A stretch of DNA of 64,000 nt from Clostridium zeae (lineage in GTDB: Bacteria > Bacillota > Clostridia > Clostridiales > Clostridiaceae): the NCBI RefSeq assembly GCF_017312485.1, contig NZ_BMBA01000002.1:430287-494286 (forward strand). The letters are read 5' to 3'. A program made the translations under genes and the position numbers. Of this stretch, positions 17,734 to 26,272 are shown piece after piece (the stretch's first letter is position 1; every line of letters begins with the position of its first letter). The notes under the pieces are model-generated. The model was not told the DNA's origin. It saw only the letters and a program-made list of their open reading frames with translations, and did no database searches.

Positions 17734-19728
17734 TTAATCCCAAAATACTTCTATTTTATCACCTTCGTTTAACTTATCTGTATAAGCTGCATTCTCTCCA
17801 TTTAATAGAAGATTAAGCCTGCCTTTTACAACTGTCAAATCAAACTCAATATAATTAAATATATCTACAAAAACATACTCTCTCTTGCCTTTAAGTTCCT
17901 TCGGATGCCCATTTGCAAATACCTTAATTGTTATTCCTAAGTCTTTTGCTTTATTATGTTGTTCCGTATCAGAATTACTATTAGTTTTTTCTTCTACAAT
18001 ACATATTCTATCACCATTTTTTATTTCATATGCCTCGTTTTGCAATTCACCGTTTACATTTAAATTTATTTCTTCATTTAAGTTTAATATGTATTTTTTA
18101 ATTCCTTTTAAAGTTCTTGGATATGTAATCTTCACTTCATCGTTATTCTTAATAATAGAATCAATGCTTGCCTTCTCTCCATTTATTTCTATCACAGGCT
18201 CTACGGTAACAAGCTTATCATTAAAATAACAAGTTATATCTTCTAAATCAGTTAAATAATCTATAATCTTAGGAGCTGCATCCTTACCTTCTTGTGCATA
18301 CTCTATGGTTATCTTATCTCCGTCTACAACTAAGTCTTCTAAGGTTGCATCTTCCCCATTTAACCTTATTTTCGCATTAGTTCCGAGCTGCCCAAAGGCC
18401 ATTCTTTTAGATCCATTAATTGTGAATCTTATGTTTTTACCATTTTTACCCATTAATATTTTAGGATTTATGTCAGCATGAAGTAAAACATCCATTACGT
18501 TATGCTTATGAGAATTAAATAAACTTATCAAATTATCATTTAAAGTAACATCAATAAAATTATGGCCTAGACTTTTAATTGATAATAGAGCTATACCAAG
18601 CACTGTAACTCCAGAACTTCCTGGTGTTAAATCGGTACAAACACAATCTGTTACAGCATCCCGACCCTTTATACCAATCCTTTGTATAGGTATATTTAAC
18701 TTTTCACTAATTAATTCCTTTAAATATGGAGTATGTGCTCCTCCACCTACTAAAAATACAGCACTAGGTGCCTTTGAACCATTTAAATCGATTATTTTCC
18801 TTGAAACTTCTTCTGCTATTTTTTGAACAATAGGCTCTGCTAGTTTATAAATCTCTTCACTACTTACAGTGTTTTCAAAGCCAATAATATCAGTATAAGC
18901 TACTTGTTCTTTTTCTGTTGATTCTTTCTTCATTCTTTCCGCTGTATTAAAATCTACAAGATATGCCTGGGCAATAGCTTCAGTAACTTCGTCACCTGCC
19001 TGAGGAACCATTCCATAAGCAGTTACACTTTCTTTATTACAGATAGCTATATCTGATGTCCCAGCCCCTACATCCACTAGTGCAATATTAAGAAGTCTTA
19101 AATTTTTAGGAACTACTGCTTCCATTGCTGCAATAGGTTCTAGAGTTAGGTTTACAACATTTAAATTTACCTTATTCATAACAGAATAAAGACTATCCAC
19201 TACAGATCTAGGTAAGAAAGTTGAAATTACCTCTACAGCTACATTCTCTCCCTTATGGCCTAAAAGATTCGAAATAACATAACCATTCAAATAATAATTT
19301 TTCACGCTATATCCAACACAGTATAATTTGCCATCAGTTGTCTTATTTATTTCTTCCTCTGCCTTTAATACTGCCGTCATCTCAAGACTTCTTAGAGTAT
19401 CTTTTGTTATCTCTTCATCATTTAGCTCCATTTCCCCTTTACTCTCTACAGTTCTGAGAAATCTACCAGCGGCTGCAATAGCAACTTCCTTTAGTTTAAA
19501 ACCAAGCTCTTCTTCCAGTTCTCTCTTTACTTGACTAACTCCTGCTGCTACTAAATTTATATCGTGGATTTGTCCATCTACCATTGCTCTTTCATCATGT
19601 TCTAAGAATCTTTCACATACAACATGAAACTTTTTATCTTTAACTATTCCCACTGTTGCTTTAATAGTTCTTGTCCCAATATCTAAAGAAAATATGACAT
19701 CTTGCTCAACAATATTATCTATAATCAT
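17734..19728 (-). CDS. FtsA-like actin-fold ATPase with long repeat-bearing C-terminal region
   Basis: 664 aa. Residues 8-380 are an FtsA/PilM-type ATPase: IFSLDIGTRTIKATVG is phosphate loop 1, ALVDVGAGTSDIAI is phosphate loop 2 and SAVFLVGGGAHTPYLKEL is the adenosine motif. The last 280 residues are not part of normal FtsA. They contain four related segments at about 455-478, 511-537, 556-578 and 640-664, each of the form NGExxxxxxxxxxGDxIxI, suggesting repeated small beta domains. Known clostridial proteins of this size are annotated as cell division FtsA, but a true ftsA normally sits beside ftsZ, which is absent here. The ATG follows AGAGGGG. Confidence 0.75.
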   Translation of the reverse strand: MIIDNIVEQDVIFSLDIGTRTIKATVGIVKDKKFHVVCERFLEHDERAMVDGQIHDINLVAAGVSQVKRELEEELGFKLKEVAIAAAGRFLRTVESKGEMELNDEEITKDTLRSLEMTAVLKAEEEINKTTDGKLYCVGYSVKNYYLNGYVISNLLGHKGENVAVEVISTFLPRSVVDSLYSVMNKVNLNVVNLTLEPIAAMEAVVPKNLRLLNIALVDVGAGTSDIAICNKESVTAYGMVPQAGDEVTEAIAQAYLVDFNTAERMKKESTEKEQVAYTDIIGFENTVSSEEIYKLAEPIVQKIAEEVSRKIIDLNGSKAPSAVFLVGGGAHTPYLKELISEKLNIPIQRIGIKGRDAVTDCVCTDLTPGSSGVTVLGIALLSIKSLGHNFIDVTLNDNLISLFNSHKHNVMDVLLHADINPKILMGKNGKNIRFTINGSKRMAFGQLGTNAKIRLNGEDATLEDLVVDGDKITIEYAQEGKDAAPKIIDYLTDLEDITCYFNDKLVTVEPVIEINGEKASIDSIIKNNDEVKITYPRTLKGIKKYILNLNEEINLNVNGELQNEAYEIKNGDRICIVEEKTNSNSDTEQHNKAKDLGITIKVFANGHPKELKGKREYVFVDIFNYIEFDLTVVKGRLNLLLNGENAAYTDKLNEGDKIEVFWD

Positions 19729-19756
19729 ATTGACCCCTCTTACGTTAAAATCTAAA

Positions 19757-19782
19757 GGCTCACATTCTACTGAATATGAGCC
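19757..19782 (-). promoter_or_regulatory. 5'-leader hairpin of the FtsA-like gene
   Basis: Eleven-bp arms ggctcacattc (19757-19767) and gaatatgagcc (19772-19782), one wobble, loop of 4. On the minus strand it is followed by TTTAGATTTT. It lies just downstream of the predicted start of transcription, so it would form at the very 5' end of the mRNA: either a weak attenuator or a stabilising structure. Confidence 0.5.
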
Positions 19783-19796
19783 TATGCTTAATTAAA

Positions 19797-19825
19797 ATTA
19801 TATTATAAATTTGTCAAGTGGACAA
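19797..19825 (-). promoter_or_regulatory. Predicted sigma-A promoter for the FtsA-like gene
   Basis: On the minus strand, -35 TTGTCC (19820-19825), a 17-bp spacer and a perfect -10 TATAAT (19797-19802). The -35 is part of the inverted repeat TTGTC-CACTT-GACAA, which could be an operator. A 62-nt leader would result. Confidence 0.55.
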
Positions 19826-19947
19826 CGCTTACTTTTGCTGATTAATAGCAAAGTTTGTTGAAAGTGGCATTTTAAAAGTGTATTACACTAATAATTTATT
19901 TTATAGATGACCTTTTGTAATAGCTTTGATTTTAGCTTTAGATTTTT

Positions 19948-20157
19948 CTAAGTGTTCGATAAACTCCTTACAACTTTCAGTCTTGCTGTCTTATCACCAT
20001 ACCAATAATCTGCAAAACACGAAAATAAACCTAACGGTGATGTTATTGGCATTAGACTAGGAACATCAATACTTAATCTCACTGATTCAAGAAAAATATA
20101 TCTAAATCCGTATAATGGGCCTGCATACCCACTTATTTCAGCAAACTTTTTAAACAT
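19948..20157 (-). CDS. Doubtful small ORF or gene remnant, 69 aa
   Basis: Begins MFKKFAEISGYAGPLYGF and has a protein-like composition (Trp, Cys, Pro, Tyr all present), unlike random AT-rich translation. There is no ribosome binding site before the ATG, and a strong terminator lies 10 nt upstream of it, so it would need its own promoter, which I do not see. It may be a fragment of a decayed gene. No family recognised. Confidence 0.3.
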   Translation of the reverse strand: MFKKFAEISGYAGPLYGFRYIFLESVRLSIDVPSLMPITSPLGLFSCFADYWYGDKTARLKVVRSLSNT

Positions 20158-20163
20158 AGCCAA

Positions 20164-20207
20164 AATAAATACCAGTAAACATCCATCAATGATGTTTACT
20201 GGTATTT
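20164..20207 (-). terminator. Strong terminator after the first PadR/HAAS unit
   Basis: Perfect 17-bp inverted repeat (20167-20183 with 20191-20207) around a 7-nt loop, followed on the minus strand by ATTTT. It ends the transcript of the gene at 20275. Confidence 0.85.
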
Positions 20208-20274
20208 AATGAAATATACTCATTAGTTAAAAAGAGTTCTATTAAATTTTTCATAAAAATCTACCATTCAATTT

Positions 20275-21129
20275 TTAGTTAAGTATCGCACTATCTTTTA
20301 ATCTTATCTTATTGTCCAATAGAAAAATTCCATAACCTATGATATTAAAAATAAAGAATAGTATTGTCCACCCTAAGTTTAATCTATTTATATTGTAAGC
20401 ATAAGTAGTAGCCCATATGCCAAAGGCTATCCAATATAATACAAGGAATGCTATACCTACGGCTATTTCATTAAAAGGAATATATATTATATTAAAGCCT
20501 ATTCGTAATTCATACTGCTCACCACTAGGGCTTTGGCAATATACCACAAAATAGTGGTTGTTTTCTAATGTCTTATTAAAGACATCCTTATCGAAACCTA
20601 ATGGATATATTTCTTTTAATACTTTTTTGTCCTCTTCTTCCTTATATACAGCAACAAATTGAATTTTCTTCTTGTTTTTGTTAACAACTTCATTCACTCT
20701 ATCTGAGTTAATAGCCATGCCTTCCTGGAGTTTTATGCTCGTTTCTTCTTGCAAGTCTTGTGGAAAATTAACACTTCTATATTCATCCAACCTTTTATGA
20801 GATATGAAACAAGCTAAACCTATAAGTAAAGATATTACTAATACATAAAAGGATATTTTATTTGATTTACTTCTTACATTAAATATACTTGTCAAATCCT
20901 TCTTTAGATCCTTCGCATCACCAAATTTACTTAACGCTATCTTAAAAGCTTCTTCTTCACTGTTTCCTTGTTCAATAAGTTCTTTAAAGCTAATGATAAA
21001 ATTAGTTTTCATCTCATCTCTAAAATCTTTAATAGTTTCCTTATCCTCTGATAAATTTGAAGATAGACTTACTATAAATTTATCTATCTTCCTATTTAAT
21101 TCCTTACTAATTTGCACATCACCTTTCAT
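20275..21129 (-). CDS. HAAS (permease prefix) domain membrane protein
   Basis: 284 aa. The N-terminal 85 residues are a HAAS/permease-prefix domain: helices with EEAFKIALSKFGDAKDLKKDL, the usual ALSKFGD-type signature. Then come one membrane segment, an extracellular-type stretch (about 130-205) and two more membrane segments. Such proteins are nearly always paired with a PadR regulator, and here the start overlaps the PadR gene by 11 nt. The role is not known; HAAS domains are thought to be regulatory partners of PadR proteins. Confidence 0.75.
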   Translation of the reverse strand: MKGDVQISKELNRKIDKFIVSLSSNLSEDKETIKDFRDEMKTNFIISFKELIEQGNSEEEAFKIALSKFGDAKDLKKDLTSIFNVRSKSNKISFYVLVISLLIGLACFISHKRLDEYRSVNFPQDLQEETSIKLQEGMAINSDRVNEVVNKNKKKIQFVAVYKEEEDKKVLKEIYPLGFDKDVFNKTLENNHYFVVYCQSPSGEQYELRIGFNIIYIPFNEIAVGIAFLVLYWIAFGIWATTYAYNINRLNLGWTILFFIFNIIGYGIFLLDNKIRLKDSAILN

Positions 21130-21463
21130 CTTTTTTTCCTCCCATAAATTTATCTATTAAATCCCGCATAAAAATCCATTGTTCATTCTTCTTTTGTATA
21201 TACTCTAGCCCTTCTTCAGTAATTGAATAGTACTTCCTTCTCCCGCCTCCACTTTCGCTATCATCCCAATAAGATTTCACGTAGCCGTTTTTTTCTAGTC
21301 TTTTTAGTGATAGATAGAGAGTACCTTCCTTTAATTCAAAGGTTCCATCACTAATTTCTTTAACCTTTTTTGCAATTTCATAGCCATACATTGAATTATC
21401 TTTTATAAGACTTATCAATATAGTGTCTATGTAACCCTTGAGCATTTCCTTATCCATTTCCAT
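21119..21463 (-). CDS. PadR-family transcriptional regulator (first pair)
   Basis: 114 aa winged-helix repressor: YGYEIAKKVKEISDGTFEL, KEGTLYLSLKRLEKNGYV and GRRKYYSITEEG are the standard PadR elements. The ATG at 21463 follows GGAAGGTG with 6-nt spacing, and aligns with the start of the paralogue at 22835. Its 3' end overlaps the HAAS gene. Two direct repeats of GTACTTAATAA 17 bp apart lie just upstream and may be its operator. Confidence 0.88.
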   Translation of the reverse strand: MEMDKEMLKGYIDTILISLIKDNSMYGYEIAKKVKEISDGTFELKEGTLYLSLKRLEKNGYVKSYWDDSESGGGRRKYYSITEEGLEYIQKKNEQWIFMRDLIDKFMGGKKDER

Positions 21464-21496
21464 ATTTTTCACCTTCCATCCACATATTAACACATA

Positions 21497-21524
21497 GTAC
21501 TTAATAACGCAATGTACTTAATAA
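21497..21524 (-). promoter_or_regulatory. Tandem GTACTTAATAA repeats, candidate PadR operator
   Basis: Two identical 11-mers at 21497-21507 and 21514-21524, start-to-start distance 17 bp, immediately upstream of the first PadR gene. They share the AAGTAC core with the palindrome upstream of the second PadR gene. Confidence 0.5.
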
Positions 21525-21554
21525 TAAAATGTATATTTTTCTCTATTGTTCACA

Positions 21555-21604
21555 AAATAAAAAAGCTAGTAAAGATTTATAACTTAATACTTTACTAGCT
21601 TTTT
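21555..21604 (-). terminator. Terminator after the second PadR/HAAS unit
   Basis: Stem AAAAGCTAGTAAAG/CTTTACTAGCTTTT (21561-21574 with 21591-21604) and a T-run on the minus strand. It isolates the VanZ-like gene from the first PadR pair. Confidence 0.82.
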
Positions 21605-21618
21605 CTATGATTTTATGA

Positions 21619-22500
21619 TTAAAGAACTTTTTTCCACTTAGTGTGATATATAAAATATCCTACTAAAACACCTGACATACTTACCAACATATCATCCACA
21701 TCAAACCAAATACCGTGAAGAGACATACCTGTTAAAGCCATAAGCACCTCAGCAATAGAAAATCCCATATAAACTATTACACCTAGTAGCAAACTCTTCT
21801 TCAAAGTTCTAAACTTAGGCCAAAGCATCGGTGCTAAAATTCCTAAAGGGATATATCTTATAAAGATCTTAAAGAATCTTCTTACAATTATAAATGTTGT
21901 TAAACCTCTATTGCTCATACCAATTATATTTTCCGGTAGATTTATGAGAGGTACGATATTTATGGAATAGGTCATATTTCTATAAAAGTCCGGATAAGTA
22001 TTCATTGGAAATATTGAAGTTCCAACAAGGAATAAAATATAAATAAAAAGTAACAATATCAACAATTCTTTTTTTAGATTGATCCTTTGGTTCAACTTTA
22101 TAATATTATTTAATTTTGTAGATGCTATTATTATATAAATTGGTATTGCAAATGCAAGTATTGTACCTTTTAGATTAACAGTAGCACCATTTTGATTTAT
22201 TGCTATTATTATAAATATAATAAGCAATACTATTGCTGATACTGATGCCCAAACTGCAGTATTAAGTGTTTTTTTAGTTATAGGTATTACTGACGATAAC
22301 TCAGATTTAATTTGAGGAATCTCTCCAAACCTTCTGATAGCAATCCTTATACTTTCCTCTTCACTTTTTCCTTCTTTCTTAAGCTCTTCAACCGTTTCAA
22401 TCAAGTGAAACTTCATTTCACTTTTCATGTCTTCTACTTCATCAGAATTGTAATCTGCATTTTTATATATAGACTCTATGTATTTATCTATCTCTTTCAC
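21619..22500 (-). CDS. HAAS domain plus VanZ-like membrane protein
   Basis: 293 aa. The N-terminal HAAS/permease-prefix domain (about residues 1-70, ESIRIAIRRFGEIPQIKSEL) is followed by two helices and a VanZ-like membrane region with about five segments, containing NIVPLINLPENI, YIPLGILAPMLWPKF and HGIWFDVDDMLVSMSGVLVGY, the Asp-rich last motif being typical of VanZ-like proteins. VanZ proteins can contribute to glycopeptide tolerance by an unknown route. It follows the second PadR gene with a 2-nt gap. Confidence 0.8.
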   Translation of the reverse strand: MKEIDKYIESIYKNADYNSDEVEDMKSEMKFHLIETVEELKKEGKSEEESIRIAIRRFGEIPQIKSELSSVIPITKKTLNTAVWASVSAIVLLIIFIIIAINQNGATVNLKGTILAFAIPIYIIIASTKLNNIIKLNQRINLKKELLILLLFIYILFLVGTSIFPMNTYPDFYRNMTYSINIVPLINLPENIIGMSNRGLTTFIIVRRFFKIFIRYIPLGILAPMLWPKFRTLKKSLLLGVIVYMGFSIAEVLMALTGMSLHGIWFDVDDMLVSMSGVLVGYFIYHTKWKKVL

Positions 22501-22502
22501 CC

Positions 22503-22835
22503 TTATACCTCCTCAAAAAAAAGATTTAATATATCTCTAAAAAATACCCATTCTGCTTTTTTACTTTTAAGATAATCAAGCCCTGCTTCTGTTATCTTAT
22601 GATATCTTCTTCTTCCACCACTACTTTCTCCATCATCCCAATAGGTAGTTACAAGTCCATTATTCTCTAGTCTTTTTAGCACCACATACATAGTTCCTTC
22701 TTTAATCTCAAAGCTTTCTTTGCTTGTTGTACGGATTCTCTTTGCTATCTCATAGCCATATAGATCTTCACTCTTTAAAAGTGTAAGTATAATACTTTCT
22801 ATATAGCCTTTAATCATCTCTTTATTTAATTCCAA
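22503..22835 (-). CDS. PadR-family transcriptional regulator (second pair)
   Basis: 110 aa, a close paralogue of the regulator at 21119: YGYEIAKRIRTTSKESFEI, KEGTMYVVLKRLENNGLV and GGRRRYHKITEAG align throughout. The TTG at 22835 is chosen because it follows GGAGGTG by 6 nt and aligns with the paralogue's start; an upstream ATG would lie within the ribosome binding site. A perfect 26-bp palindrome lies about 40 bp upstream, a likely autoregulatory operator. Confidence 0.86.
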   Translation of the reverse strand: MELNKEMIKGYIESIILTLLKSEDLYGYEIAKRIRTTSKESFEIKEGTMYVVLKRLENNGLVTTYWDDGESSGGRRRYHKITEAGLDYLKSKKAEWVFFRDILNLFFEEV

Positions 22836-22873
22836 AAGATTCACCTCCATGTAAATTATACCATATATTACTC

Positions 22874-22899
22874 TATGCTATAAAGTACTTTATAGCATA
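22874..22899. promoter_or_regulatory. Perfect 26-bp palindrome, candidate PadR operator
   Basis: The half-site tatgctataaagt is mirrored exactly. It is 39 bp upstream of the PadR start. It shares AAGTAC with the repeats upstream of the first PadR gene. Confidence 0.6.
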
Positions 22900-23021
22900 A
22901 AATGTAAATTTCTATTTATAGCTTGAAAAATTATCCGTTAGCAATACTTTTCCACTGCTTTTTTCAGTAAAAATACTGCTCCAGCGCTCTTCCCAATATA
23001 TATGCCGATAATTAGTCAATC

Positions 23022-23060
23022 AAAAAGTTAAAAGGCACCTCTCTTTAGAAGTACCTTTTT
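23022..23060 (-). terminator. Terminator after the CxxC surface protein gene
   Basis: Imperfect 12-bp stem AAAGGTACTTCT/AGAGGTGCCTTT with two G-U pairs, followed by TTTT AAC TTTTT on the minus strand. Confidence 0.7.
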
Positions 23061-23089
23061 AAAACACAATAAATTTTTCACTGTAATAT

Positions 23090-23884
23090 CTATTGTGGCG
23101 GATTACACACCGAACATGGATCTAGCCCTGAAGCTTTAGCATCATTCAAACTAATTGGTATTTTACTTTTACTCAAATATTTACAGCCATCTCTATGATA
23201 CTTATGTCCTGTATTAGTGGTAAATACAGTAATTGTTTGCTTATCTGAATTAGAAGATTGAGACGCTGAATTATTAGTAGAAACACTTTTCGAACTAGTA
23301 TTTGACGAACTAGAGTTACTTGTAGTACCTGTAGTACTTGAATTACTAGATTTTACATTAACTTGTGCAGCTTGTTCTTTTTGTTTGCTTTCTTCTTCTG
23401 CTTTCTTCTTAGCATCAGCTTGAGCTTGTTCTTCCTCGGCTTTCTTTTTAGCATCTACTTGAGCCTGCTCTTCCTCGGCTTTTTTCTGAGCATCAGCTTT
23501 TGCAAGCTCTTCTGCTTCTCTTTTCGCCTTGTCCTCTTTAACCTTTTGTTCTTCTTTGGCCTTTTCTTCTCTTGCTTTGTCTACTTGTTGTTCAGCTATA
23601 ACTTTTTGACTAGTTAATCCAGTTTGTTCGCTTTTTGCTGGATCATATGTTAATCCACCTATTCCAAAAGTTATAAAGAACAGAACCATTCCTATAGTAG
23701 TTATTGTTTTAAATATTTTTCCTCGTGCCTTAAACTTTTCATTTTTTATATACAGATACCCGCCCCATACTAATGTACCGACAACAGATACTACACCTGC
23801 AATTTGAGGGCTTGTACTATATAAGATTAAATATAAAATAATTGCTATTGGTATAAATATAATTTTCTTTTTGAATATATTCAT
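23090..23884 (-). CDS. Membrane protein with charged repeat stalk and C-terminal GHKYHxxxC/CxxC domain
   Basis: 264 aa. Three hydrophobic segments in the first 90 residues, then a Lys/Glu/Ala-rich coiled-coil stalk with three tandem 13-residue repeats of the type DAKKKAEEEQAQA, then a Ser/Asn/Thr-rich linker, and a C-terminal domain GHKYHRDGCKYLSKSK...DPCSVCNPP. The His, Cys and CxxC positions suggest a small metal-binding (Ada-like) fold that is found at the ends of several secreted or surface proteins. The stalk repeats are also visible as a DNA repeat (39-bp period). Probably exposed on the cell surface; function unknown. Confidence 0.7.
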   Translation of the reverse strand: MNIFKKKIIFIPIAIILYLILYSTSPQIAGVVSVVGTLVWGGYLYIKNEKFKARGKIFKTITTIGMVLFFITFGIGGLTYDPAKSEQTGLTSQKVIAEQQVDKAREEKAKEEQKVKEDKAKREAEELAKADAQKKAEEEQAQVDAKKKAEEEQAQADAKKKAEEESKQKEQAAQVNVKSSNSSTTGTTSNSSSSNTSSKSVSTNNSASQSSNSDKQTITVFTTNTGHKYHRDGCKYLSKSKIPISLNDAKASGLDPCSVCNPPQ

Positions 23885-24013
23885 AATAATCTCCCCTTAT
23901 CAATTGTAAATTATTTGTTAATGAAATGATTATATCATGCATTTTCCCATTTAATCCATAAAAATATTAAATTTATACTTATTTCCAGTTTATTTTTCAT
24001 TTACTCATACTAA

Positions 24014-24045
24014 ACAAAAAAGTGGATCTTTCATGATCCACTCTT
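24014..24045 (-). terminator. Terminator downstream of the helicase gene
   Basis: Stem AGTGGATC/GATCCACT (24021-24028 with 24035-24042) with a T-run on the minus strand at 24015-24020. It lies about 95 bp after the helicase stop. Confidence 0.75.
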
Positions 24046-24138
24046 AAAATAATTATGAAATTAGCCTATAAAAATCCAATAAAGGTATAATAAATAAGGC
24101 ATTTTACCATCATAAAGATTCATATAGCACAATATTAC

Positions 24139-26145
24139 TTACTGCTTATCAATCTTACTTATAAGCATATTCTCAACTAGTATCTTTATAGAGAACCCTC
24201 TAACCATCCCGTCATCAAAGGTAATCTCTATATTGTCTTCAGTAGTTCCTTTAACCGTACCACTTCCAAAGCTCTTATGAAACACTCTATCTCCAGGGTT
24301 AAAGCCATAATCCTCTCTTACAATATACTTATCAATAGCAATCTCCTCTAAGAATCTTGATCTACCTTTGAACTTCCCTCTCAGCATCTTTGGTGAGTAT
24401 ATAAATAGGTTATCCTTTGCTCTAGTAACTCCTACATAGAATAGTCTTCTTTCCTCTTCGCCATCTTCCTCTGCGTTCTTATGTGGGATTATTTCTTCAT
24501 TAACATCTATAACATATACGTTTTTAAACTCCATACCCTTTACGCCATGGATAGTACTTAGTATTACAGAGTCTTCTTCACTTTTTCTTATACTATTTTT
24601 AATGTTTTCTTCTACTGTTTCCACATGAGCTAGAAGAGTTATTATAGATTTAAATTCTCTGCTTATTTCTTTAAATTCCTCTACTATTTCATCTAACTCA
24701 CTTATACTTTGTTTAAACTTATCACTATATTCTCTAAGGTGACTATAGTATTCTAATTCAAACAATATAAAATCTATTGCGCTGCTTAAGGTCATTTTAT
24801 TTAAATTAGAAACATCTCTTTGAAGTTCGTCCAACTTCTTTAATTGAAAAGGGTGTATATCCTCAAGCTCCATCAGTTTTTTAAAATTGCTTTCCTTAAC
24901 TATAGATTTGCTTACTTTTTCCAAGCTTCCTTTAGATATATATCTAAAAGGTTTATTTATCACTCTTGTAAAACTTTCTATATCCCAAGGATCAATTGAT
25001 AACTTTAAATATGCTAAAATGTCCTTGCAAATAAAGTGATGAAAAAAGTTATACTCTTTATCAAGAAGTTTAAAAGGAATTTTATGTCTTATTAATCCAT
25101 CTATTATACTTCTTGACTCCATATTAGTTCTATAGAGAATAGCATTATCTTTATATCTATCTCCTTTATTCTTAGAGCCCTCTACCTTGCTTAATATATC
25201 TTCTATTTGCTCGCTTTCATTAAAGGGGATTACAACCTCAAGTCTACCACTTTCTTTCCTAAAGTATTGAATCTTCTTATTATTTCTATTTTTATTATTT
25301 GCAATAATACTTTTAGATAAATCAACAATATTGCTAGTACTTCTGTAGTTATAATTAAGGTAAAACTTTTCACCTTGCTCAAAGTTTTTATCAAACTCCA
25401 CCATATATTCTGGTCTAGAACCTCTGAAGGTATATATGCACTGATCTTCATCTCCCACTGCAAATACTGAATTTTGTCCATTTAGAAGTTTAAGAAGGCT
25501 TATCTGGAGTTCATCACAATCTTGAAATTCATCAACCAAAATGTATTTAAATAGATTTCTATATCCATTTAGAATTCTTGGCTCTCTCATAAAAAGTCCT
25601 ATACATCTTAGCTGCAGATCGTCAAAATCCATCAGATTCCTCTGATTTTTATACTCTTCATATGCCTCATAGCATTCGATAAATACATCCTTACTTATTG
25701 AAGCCTCAAATTCAACCATGGAAGTGTTGGAGGTCTTAAAAATTGATATATTATTCAGTACCTCTTTAACTTTTTCTTCTCCAACTTCATCAAGCTTGCC
25801 AAGTAATATTTTATTTATAAGTCTATATCCATCACTGGGATTGATTAAATCTACATTTTTTTCATGTCTTTTAAGTATTTTATAAAACAGCCCATGAAAG
25901 GTTCCAAAGAACGGATAATTTCTCAAATTGCATAGTTTCATAAATCTTTCTTTCATATTAAGTGCTGCAGCTCTAGTGAAAGTTATTACAACTATATTAT
26001 TAGGATCAACCTTCTTTTCTTCTATTAAATACTTAATTCTATTTATTATAACCATAGTTTTGCCACTGCCTGGAGCTGCAATAACTAAGGCATTTCTACT
26101 ATTGCATCTTACTGCTCTCTCTTGAAATTCATCTAAATTAGCCAA
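24139..26145 (-). CDS. UvrD/Rep/PcrA-family ATP-dependent DNA helicase
   Basis: 668 aa SF1A helicase. Walker A is APGSGKT at residues 24-30. Motif Ia is VITFTRAAALNMKER, motif II VDEFQDCDELQ, motif III VGDEDQCIYTFRGS, motif V STIHGVKGMEFKNVYV and motif VI RRLFYVGVTRAKDNLF. The C-terminus (PGDRVFHKSFGSGTV...) resembles the PcrA/UvrD Tudor-like tail that binds RNA polymerase. It is shorter than PcrA (about 740 aa), so it may be a paralogue rather than the essential helicase. TTG start after AGGAAA. Confidence 0.9.
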   Translation of the reverse strand: MANLDEFQERAVRCNSRNALVIAAPGSGKTMVIINRIKYLIEEKKVDPNNIVVITFTRAAALNMKERFMKLCNLRNYPFFGTFHGLFYKILKRHEKNVDLINPSDGYRLINKILLGKLDEVGEEKVKEVLNNISIFKTSNTSMVEFEASISKDVFIECYEAYEEYKNQRNLMDFDDLQLRCIGLFMREPRILNGYRNLFKYILVDEFQDCDELQISLLKLLNGQNSVFAVGDEDQCIYTFRGSRPEYMVEFDKNFEQGEKFYLNYNYRSTSNIVDLSKSIIANNKNRNNKKIQYFRKESGRLEVVIPFNESEQIEDILSKVEGSKNKGDRYKDNAILYRTNMESRSIIDGLIRHKIPFKLLDKEYNFFHHFICKDILAYLKLSIDPWDIESFTRVINKPFRYISKGSLEKVSKSIVKESNFKKLMELEDIHPFQLKKLDELQRDVSNLNKMTLSSAIDFILFELEYYSHLREYSDKFKQSISELDEIVEEFKEISREFKSIITLLAHVETVEENIKNSIRKSEEDSVILSTIHGVKGMEFKNVYVIDVNEEIIPHKNAEEDGEEERRLFYVGVTRAKDNLFIYSPKMLRGKFKGRSRFLEEIAIDKYIVREDYGFNPGDRVFHKSFGSGTVKGTTEDNIEITFDDGMVRGFSIKILVENMLISKIDKQ

Positions 26146-26177
26146 CTTATTTCCTACTTTCTAGAAATGTATATAAC

Positions 26178-26272
26178 GATGAAACACTTCAATCCGAAAG
26201 CTATTTTCAAAACTCCTCTGGGTTCTGAGAGGAGAATTTGAAAATATAAACTTAAATATGAAGTGGTTCATC
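26178..26272. repeat. Nested-hairpin element A (conserved arms, variable core)
   Basis: Outer arms gatgaaacacttca (26178-26191) and tgaagtggttcatc (26259-26272) enclose an independent inner hairpin (26204-26219 with 26228-26244). Its reverse complement aligns with element B at 62031-62120 in both flanks, while the inner hairpin sequences are unrelated. Located in the divergent region between the helicase and pncB, so it is not a terminator of either. Confidence 0.7.

Noticed and set aside
23363-23617. Phe/Leu/Ser-rich plus-strand frame
   Set aside because: Antisense of the Lys/Glu repeat stalk.
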